Part shown: piece by piece, positions 57,043 to 64,000 of the stretch
How the letters are laid out: each line of letters begins with the position of its first letter
Position numbering within the stretch: the first letter of the stretch is position 1
Source: Valencia hispanica
Taxonomy: Eukaryota > Chordata > Actinopteri > Cyprinodontiformes > Valenciidae
NCBI GenBank assembly: GCA_963556495.2
Contig: OY747705.1
Coordinates: 5,733,501 to 5,797,500, forward strand
Direction: 5' to 3'
Length of the DNA: 64,000 nt
The notes under the pieces: model-generated
The model's input: only the letters and a program-made list of their open reading frames with translations
Told to the model about the DNA's origin: nothing
The model's database searches: none
Position numbers and translations under genes: made by a program

Positions 57043-59785
57043 CCTCATATACTTTTGAAGATTACTTGATGATACTCTGGTACACGGGGGCTCACCTGCT
57101 AAGCTCCGCCCCCCCCAGGAACCTGCAGCTCTGCTCCACTGCGTCCTCCAGCGGAGATTTAAGGCTCCAAAACAGAAAACCAACAGTACAAAAAGAAACA
57201 CCTCAGATTCCTGACGGAGATAAAAGATCGACTCTGACAGCTACCTGTTTTTCTTTGGAACTGATAAAATTGACTCTCATACCAAGTAATCTCATCATTC
57301 TGGAGTCAAAAACAACCTGCCGCAGCAGGAAGTGGATGGCAGGAGAGCTGTCACAAAACTCAGCTCAGCTGCTATTTATTTACAGCGATAAAAAGCCTGA
57401 AGGTGCTTCATTTTGCCGCATGACTTAAAGATGGGTTTTCGTCTTGTTAAGGATGAATCCCTCAACAATAGGCCCAGCGGGAAAGCCAGATTTTCATCTT
57501 TTTATTTTGGTCTTCTCTGTCGCTCTTCACCCTGTCTTGCCCTTCAGCTCTATCAAAGTTCCTGCCTTCCACTAAAATGCCACATACTATTTCAGTTTCT
57601 CTAAAATAATGTCAAACGTACAGCTCCCTGGGGACTTCCTTACTGCCTTTACTTAGCTTGACAAATAGCTTGAGTCAGATGTTTTGTAACAGTGAGTTAG
57701 CAGTGACGGAGCACCAATAAAATGTGTTTATTTTACAATTTCCCATTGTAATCATATGGGTTGTTTTTAAAAAAGAACCACATAAAAAAACCCACTTTTT
57801 TTGTTTACCATAGGAAGTTAAGATCGCTTCTTCCTTCAGTTAATCAAAGTTAATTTTGTATGTACTCAGGTTGTTTTCGTGTATTAACAAATGACATGTA
57901 ATGACAATAAAATGTCTCAAACCAACATGACAAACAGTTTTTTGGTCCCAGCAGGGTTGACAGTGAGTTTGAAACACATTCTGGAGATAATTTTGAGTGT
58001 TGTGGTATTACTTTTTTTTGCTCTAGTTGATTCCCTTTGCTCATTCTCTGTATTCTTTCATCTTCTCTCTGCCCTGCTGCTGAGTGCAGGACCTCTGACA
58101 TGTAATGTATTATACTGTCGATGGACTCAGCAGTAAATGTTTTGATACCCTGGGCTCCCATTGTGTGTCAGTGCATGAGCTTTATTTTATCCTGACCAGG
58201 TTAAATTTTTGTGTGTGTGTGTGTGCAAATGACTGGCCGCTAGCAAGAGACGAGAGCAGAGTAAACTCATTTGTGTTGCCCAGAGCTGGCCACATGGTGT
58301 ATAATCAGCACCTGAACCTCCGTGTGGGAGTCAGAGATCAGAAAGTCTCACTCCAGGCAGCTCTCTTCTTCTGCAAGATGACGCAAGAAGTGCATTAACC
58401 TGTTGTCCTCCTAAGAAGACAGATGCTTACCTATGCTGGACACAGGCAGTGTTGCGTTTCTGATTGGTGCTACTTTTTTAGAGAGGTTGGTACCTAACAA
58501 ATCTCAAAAGAATGCAGTTCTCCCTGACCCAGCGCCAGAGGGATTTAGCTGGGGAGGCTGGGCCTTTTTCTTGGGGGGGCAATAAACAGTCATTTTAATT
58601 AAACCCTTTGCAATTTTGCATTAGCAGTACATTAGATACTTCTAGGTCAAATCTTTTTAAATCCACAATGGTCCAGTTAATGTCCTCCAGTAAGAAAGCT
58701 AGTCCACAACACGTCTTACATCCACCATCCGACATAATGCCACTCAAAACCTTGATAATTCTCTTCCTTGTGTGAATTTCCCAAAGTTTTTATCAAAGCT
58801 ACCATTAGCATGCTCATAGTAGCCCTTTTTCTTCTTTGCATTTATTGGCAACTGGCAAACAACAGATTGGTCAATTACTGCCACCGACTGGTATGGAGTG
58901 TGGACCAGAATGTCACTCAAGGTTGCACTTGCATCTCTAAGACTGGTAACGTATTAGCATCGTCCCTGCTTGTGCTAGCTTTGCTTTTGTTTTTATTAAG
59001 CCAACCTCTAATGGGGAGCCTGAGTCTCCTCTCCTTCTGGTCGACCCATGGGTCCCCTGACCAAAAAAAATAAAATGAATGAAAGTCAATGGAGCAATAA
59101 AAGTTATTTTCTGGTCCACTTTGCCTTACGCTCTGAATCACACATAGGCTGTACCTCAATGTAAATGATAACTAATGATGTGCATTTCGACTGTTTGTCA
59201 TATGATTTCTGATTTATTTGCGTGTAAAAATTCATAATTAAAAAGACTACAAATTAGAAGTTGCATACATGATGTCACATTAGCTAGCATTAGCTACCAC
59301 TTGACATACTCACTGAGACCTTGTAGAGTTCGTCCCGCATGCTGGTTCTCACTCGACCGACCATTTCTCTCCTTGCATAGTCTGGGGGAGAAAGTTTTCA
59401 CTTACCACATCTCCAGATTTAGAGAGGTTTTCTCCACGTTTAATGCTCCTTCCTTCATCCTGGAAGAAGGATGCGAAGCTCGCTAAACTCGCGGCCATTT
59501 TTCTTCTTCTTCAGTTACAGTCCACTATGTGTTTTCACACAAAACCTGAAGTAAATTTTGCCACCTGTTGAAAATTGAAAATTAGCTCTTTCTTGCCATC
59601 AAAATGTCTCTTTAAAATTCATGGAAATCATATGTTAAATCCATGGTACAATTCAAAGGAGATCATATAATAATTGCTTCTTTGACTCTCTTATTTTTTT
59701 ATTTATTTGGCAGTAGGGGACCCATGGACAGGAAGTAGAAGGGAGTGATTCAGGCTACCCATGTCCATTCTGGCATGCAACCGTG
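57043..59785. other. 2.7 kb with no recognised gene
   Basis: Includes a (TG)n run at 58208-58227. The plus-strand frames at 57066-57428 (120 codons) and 58105-58398 (97 codons) have no recognised domain. Confidence 0.4.
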
Positions 59786-59880
59786 TAGAGTGGGCGATAT
59801 GGCCTTAAATCAATATCACGATATATTGAGCAGTTCACATCAATAACGATAAATGGACGATAACTACCCCACTGCCAAAA
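59786..59880 (+). repeat. MITE-like end 'AGAGTGGGCGATATGG'
   Basis: AGAGTGGGCGATATGGCC, then CAATATCACGATATATTGA and ATCAATAACGATAA, resembles the start of a common fish hAT-like MITE. The partner end was not located. Confidence 0.45.
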
Positions 59881-60079
59881 AACTTCTTTTTTTCTCTCTT
59901 GATGAGGCTGGTTGGGGTGGGACTGTTAAAAGGTTTTGCCTTTTGAATACTTCTTAGAGTTGTCAAGTGTCACTAATTTTGGCATAAAAAATCAGCCTGA
60001 CAATAGAGGCAGTAGGCCGTCTAACATCCCCAATAATCAGCTTTAACCAGCCTTTTTATTATAGGATTTGATTCTCACT

Positions 60080-60636
60080 TCTTTCTGTATTAACTGAATA
60101 TTCTCTGTATTTGACCATTTAAAAAAATCATTCAATCATCAGTCATTCTGACAGATTAGTATTCACACCTCTGGCCACTGGGTGCAAATGCTCGGACATT
60201 TTCAGCTTTACATAAGAGTACAGTAACTAAATCAATGGGTGAGCAGTTTAGTTCTGTGCAGAGCAGGAGGAAGTTGTGAGACTGTGGGTTCAGGCTACAG
60301 CAGGTGAACTATTCATAATGAAATTGTTTGATTTAATTCTATGTAAGTAATTCTACATTCAGCTTAATTGGATTGAATATATAATTATACTATTACGATA
60401 ATACTATTTATTATCTGCGATGAACTGATGATCTGTCCAGAGTGTACGCCGCCTCTCGCCCCGTGACTGCTGGAGATGGGCACCACCCCACCCCCCGCAA
60501 CCCTGCATAGGATGGATGGATACTATCGATTATGTTCTTATTAAAAAAATTGATGGCTAAAAATAAATTGTGACCGGATTTTTTTGACCCTGTCGATCAA
60601 AGTGACGGACCACCAAGATATCTAGTGCGTCCTCCG
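60080..60636 (+). repeat. 'GGTCGCGTTA' repeat family, copy 3 (old)
   Basis: Shares ordered blocks with 39773-40523: TCTGTATTTGACC, CATTCTGACAGATTAGTATT, CACCTCTGGCCACTGGGTGC, then TTTTTTTGACCCTGTCGATC and an end ATCTAGTGCGTCCTCCG. The left terminus is lost. An RTE-type tail at 60412-60525 interrupts it. Confidence 0.5.
60412..60525 (+). repeat. RTE-type LINE/SINE 3' tail (sense +)
   Basis: GTCCAGAGTGTACGCCGCCT, CTCGCCCCGTGACTGCTGG, CCCCGCAACCCTGCATAGGA and a GGATGGATAC end. It is the fourth tail of this family in the window. Confidence 0.65.
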
Positions 60637-62322
60637 AATGTTATATGGAGTCAGGGCCACTGACGATTTTTTTTCTTCCACAAAATAAGTCTGCTTGTAA
60701 AGAAAAAAAAGTTAGGCCTAACATGGAGTTATATAAAACTTTTTTTTTAACTTTATCCTTAAATCTTGTAGCATTACTGATAAGTTGCTATTATCTTCTT
60801 TCTGAAGGCCTCAGACGGACATTTTGTTCTAACAATGGTGTTCATGGTCCCTTTAACAGGAGCACACCAAAATCAGGTGGAAAGAAAAGAAACATTTAAA
60901 GGTATCTGTTCTATTATTAATCCTCAAATTCTTCTGCATTGTTAAAATTGACATATGTCCATATGTCTAAATATGTTTGGTTGGACAGGCTTCATTTGGG
61001 TGTCTTAATCTTCTCACAACTGTATTTATGAATGTTGTCTCCATTACAATGTTTAATTAGGGCAAAAGGAAGTCGTACTTCCCCTTTTATTTTCCATTGA
61101 AGTACTTTTGAACTAGTAAAAGTCTGTGATTGAGAAAGCTAATGCTTTCTGTCCAAGGTGCATCTGCTACAATTATGAACATAACACCATAAACACAATT
61201 GTCTAATGAAATGTTCCTACTTTGTGCTCTTTCTGCTTTCTGTCTTTATTCTAACTGATGATCTCAAAAAGCCTCAGTATTCAAAGTCTTTGCTTGTCTG
61301 CTTCAAGCAGTAGAGAACAGCTGTTCTTTGAACACACAAACATGAAGTTCCACACACGCACACACAGAGTGACACTCAAACACGCATGTAAACCAAATCC
61401 GTCACACAGACCCACACGGATCGTCCGTTATGGGCGAAGACATCTGCTGTTTGGTGTTCACCAATTATTGATAGCAGTAAACAGAGAGTTGAGGGGAAAA
61501 CAGGCATTTCTCATGCTGATGAAATTTTCACAACCTGTCAGCCCATTCAAACCATCGCTTTGTTACCAAGTGGGACAGCACAACAACAAAGGAAGCTTTT
61601 TCACCGCCGTTTTCCCATATCATGGAGAAAGGTGCAGAGAGGGTGGGAGGTGGTTGGGTGACAAGAACAATTTCAAATCAAAGAGAAAAGGGAAACCGGA
61701 TAGACTTAATGTTCAGTTTTCCCTGAAGCTCTTTGGAATGGCAACAAAAAAAAAGGCGTTTTGTTGTATTATGTTGGTCTGTGTTTATTACCAAAACCAT
61801 CCTGACCGTTTGTGCCACTAGACCCCTGAAGGTGTGCTGGGGAATTTGGTAGAGATGAACAATTATCGTAACGTTTATCACCATGGGGAAATTTTTTGCA
61901 TAATTTCAATGTTGATTTATTCTATTTTGCATTTACTGTACCGTTTTCATCTACTTTCCACGTTCATTTTCATTACTATATAGGAATAAATAGTATAAAA
62001 TATCATTGTAAACATTTAAGTCCATATTGTCCATCCCCTTGTATCTGGCACCAAGAGGTTTGCAGTGGAAGATTCTTTGAGTTCTACATGCTGTGAAGTG
62101 GGCCCTCCATGACTAAATATTTTGTCCTGCACATTCATAGGAGTCTAACCGTTTCGAAATTTAAGAGAATGTGGAGGCCAAGTCAACAGCTAAAACTCGT
62201 TGCGCTTCTCCAACCATTCCTAAAGCATATTTTGTTTCGCTTCAGACCATATTATCCTGCTGAAATAGGCTGCAGCCGTCATGGAGAACTGTTTACAAAG
62301 GCTGTACATTCTCTGCAACAAG
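60637..62322. other. Unrecognised; contains an orphan 187-codon ORF
   Basis: The plus-strand frame 61258-61821 is the longest reading frame in the window not explained by a known element. It begins MISKSLSIQSLCLSASSSRE, has a CA-rich patch coding for Thr/His residues and shows no recognisable domain, signal peptide or splice context. I do not call it a gene. Confidence 0.35.
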
Positions 62323-63534
62323 AGCCGCATTCCCATTAGACAAGTTCTGGGACATTTCTGGGAGGTGATAGTGAAAATATGTCAGCCCGGTCCTTACAGC
62401 TGTTGTCTCCACACAATAGGCCCTTTAAGGAATTTGCTAAGACGTCAACATATCACGACAGTTTCAGCAGTGAGTGGTGTCACTGATCAATTCAATTCTG
62501 TTTATTTATACAGCGCCAATTCACAACACGTCATCTCAAAGCCCTTTACGTCATTTCAATTCAATTCAATCATTCATATATTCCAATTAATCCTTAACTT
62601 ATTTTATTCTTATTTAGTCCAATAGTTTTCTATCTAAGGAAACCCAGCAGATTGCATCAAGTCATTGATTTGCAGCCTTCATTTTTCCTGGACCAACATG
62701 TAGCGACAGTAGACAGTCGCCTGCATTGTGTCGTTGACTTCACAGCAATCCCTCATACTGAGCAAACATGTAGCAACAGTGGAGAGGAAAAACTTCCCTT
62801 TAACAGAAAGAAATCTCCAGCAGAACCAGAACCAGGCTCAGTACAAGCGATCGACTGACTGGTGGTTCAAAAAGACAGAGCAGAGTACTTTCTGTCAAAG
62901 AAAACAAAAAGTTGATATCAGGAGAGGGAGAACCTTCAGTTACTGGGAGCATCATCCCAGTCGATGCACCCCCTCCAACAAGCCATCACAGCTGAACAGA
63001 ATGCCAGACCAGGTGTAGCTTCTATGGAAAGAAAAACCTGAGAGAGAAAAAAGTTAACAGTTGAAATAATGCAATTGGAGAGTAATACAAAAAAAAAGTA
63101 GCAGAGTAAAACCGGCACCAAAAAACGCCCATGGCAGCAGTGAATATCAATCAAGAGATCGACAATGGAAGAAGCAGGGATGGTTGCCACGTTTCTGTTT
63201 ATGTTGTTATACACAGTGTTGGTCGTTCCACTTGTCGTAGCTTTTTTCTTTTCTTTCTATTCTGCTTTGACAGCAACTCCTCCAAGTTTACAAGTGCCAG
63301 TTGTTTGGCCACGTCTGTTGATATTATTTCCCACTGACCTCCAACCAATCACCATGAGTTAACCACAAGCCCCGCTGAGCGACTCTACCCGATCATTTCT
63401 GAGTACATACCCCAAGGCAGGTACACCTTTGTTTCCTGAGATGGCCTGGAAAGTGCCCCTGTGAAGTGGAGACACACATATACCGTGAAGGTCCAGTAAA
63501 GTTACCCGGAAGTTCCGATAGTGAAAACAGGCCT
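62323..63534. mobile_element. TIR DNA element (family M), copy B, split by a LINE tail
   Basis: The left end AGCCGCATTCCCATTA and the right end, inverted, AGGCCTGTTTTCACTA match the copy A ends at most positions. Ordered blocks shared with copy A include GTCTCCACACAAT with GGCCCTTTAAGGAATTTGC, GAGTGGTGTCACTGATCA, GCCAGTTGTTTGGCCACG and CCGATAGTGAAAACAGGCCT. A LINE tail occupies 62490-63114. The minus-strand frame at 62936-63214 is an artefact of this mosaic. Confidence 0.7.
62490..63114 (-). mobile_element. LINE 3' UTR/tail (GAATTGAA type) inside copy B
   Basis: The plus strand begins ATTCAATTCTGTTTATTTAT, then ACAGCGCCAATTCACAACAC, and includes GAGCAAACATGTAGCAACAG and ACCAGGCTCAGTACAAGCGA. 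It is the longest copy of this UTR in the window. Host sequence resumes with GCACCAAAAAACGCCC at 63115, exactly the text following GATCA in copy A. Confidence 0.75.
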
Positions 63535-64000
63535 GAAGCTGAGGTAGGATGTATATGTCAAACTAACGTATTTGAGGATAGCAGTGCCCAAAGTTCTTCA
63601 GACTCAACATTAGTCATTACAACTTCCAAGGTTGGGTGATATCTCTTTTTTGGTATCCTTAAAATACAGTGGTACATTGTTTTACCGCCTGCTATGTTAA
63701 ATGATTGTTGCTTGTAATTTGGGGCATTTTAAGTCTGGGTTAAATTCCATTTTTTCAGGTTTTAGCTTCCCTTCTTGATCTCAGATAGATGAGACACTGT
63801 TTTAGGTTTGACTAACATTTGACCAAAGTCCTAATCTTAGACACTTTTGATATAGCCCAAAAACGACAACTACAGGCTACCGGCAGACAGAAATCAGACA
63901 CTTGTGTTGTAGCAAGCAAGGTGTAGCTTTACCAGGGCGGTCTCACTGTTTGCACCTGTTGATTACACTCACAGCAGTCACTCTTTTAAAGCAGATTGCT
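63535..64000. other. No recognised feature
   Basis: No gene or repeat was recognised before the window ends. Confidence 0.45.

Overview
This window looks like teleost fish nuclear DNA. It is AT-rich, has spliceosomal introns and AATAAA poly(A) signals inside its elements, and is packed with fish-type transposable elements: RTE (Rex3-like), L2, Rex1/CR1-like and L1-clade LINEs, a tRNA-derived SINE, Tc1-like, hAT, PIF/Harbinger and TTAA-target DNA transposons, and one Ty3/gypsy gag fragment. I found no convincing host protein-coding exon, rRNA, functional tRNA gene, CRISPR array or bacterial feature. The window is probably intergenic or deep intronic sequence. The species cannot be named from what is visible.

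Layout. 1-6.2 kb: a 5'-truncated RTE LINE (minus strand), a long TA microsatellite, two RTE-like tails in tail-to-tail orientation and an old RTE remnant. 6.2-11.6 kb: Tc1 and L1 remnants, TG and ATTT-type simple repeats and a dispersed 'GCGACTTT' repeat. 11.6-16.3 kb: a hAT transposase gene split by a PIF/Harbinger element, which carries a TTAA-flanked element, which carries a palindromic MITE. 16.3-21.6 kb: mostly unrecognised, with one RTE fragment. 21.6-25.4 kb: a second hAT pseudogene whose C-terminal and BED-finger ends are separated by a gypsy gag fragment, a further hAT-type element with an 8-bp target duplication, and a LINE tail. 25.4-33.8 kb: sparse, with two Tc1 5' halves side by side. 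33.85-37.66 kb: a small TIR element split by an L2 LINE that is itself split by a SINE; both insertions keep their target-site duplications. 37.7-50.9 kb: MITEs, a Tc1 pseudogene carrying a hAT insertion, a Rex1-like LINE and a hAT MITE with a perfect duplication. 51-53 kb: a BED/hAT-like reading frame cut by a 1.04-kb hAT-type element. 53-64 kb: hAT-like ends, a 61-bp-arm hairpin, and a second copy of the 33.85-kb TIR element, also carrying a LINE insertion.

The genes do not work together as a pathway. They are remnants of independent selfish elements, and the main information is the order in which they inserted. The best-supported observations are nested insertions where removing one element plus one copy of its target duplication restores either a reading frame or collinearity with another copy. 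The Harbinger element also keeps a nearly intact two-exon Myb/SANT-like accessory gene while its transposase appears reduced to a first-exon fragment. Family names come from remembered motif patterns and could not be checked against a repeat library here.
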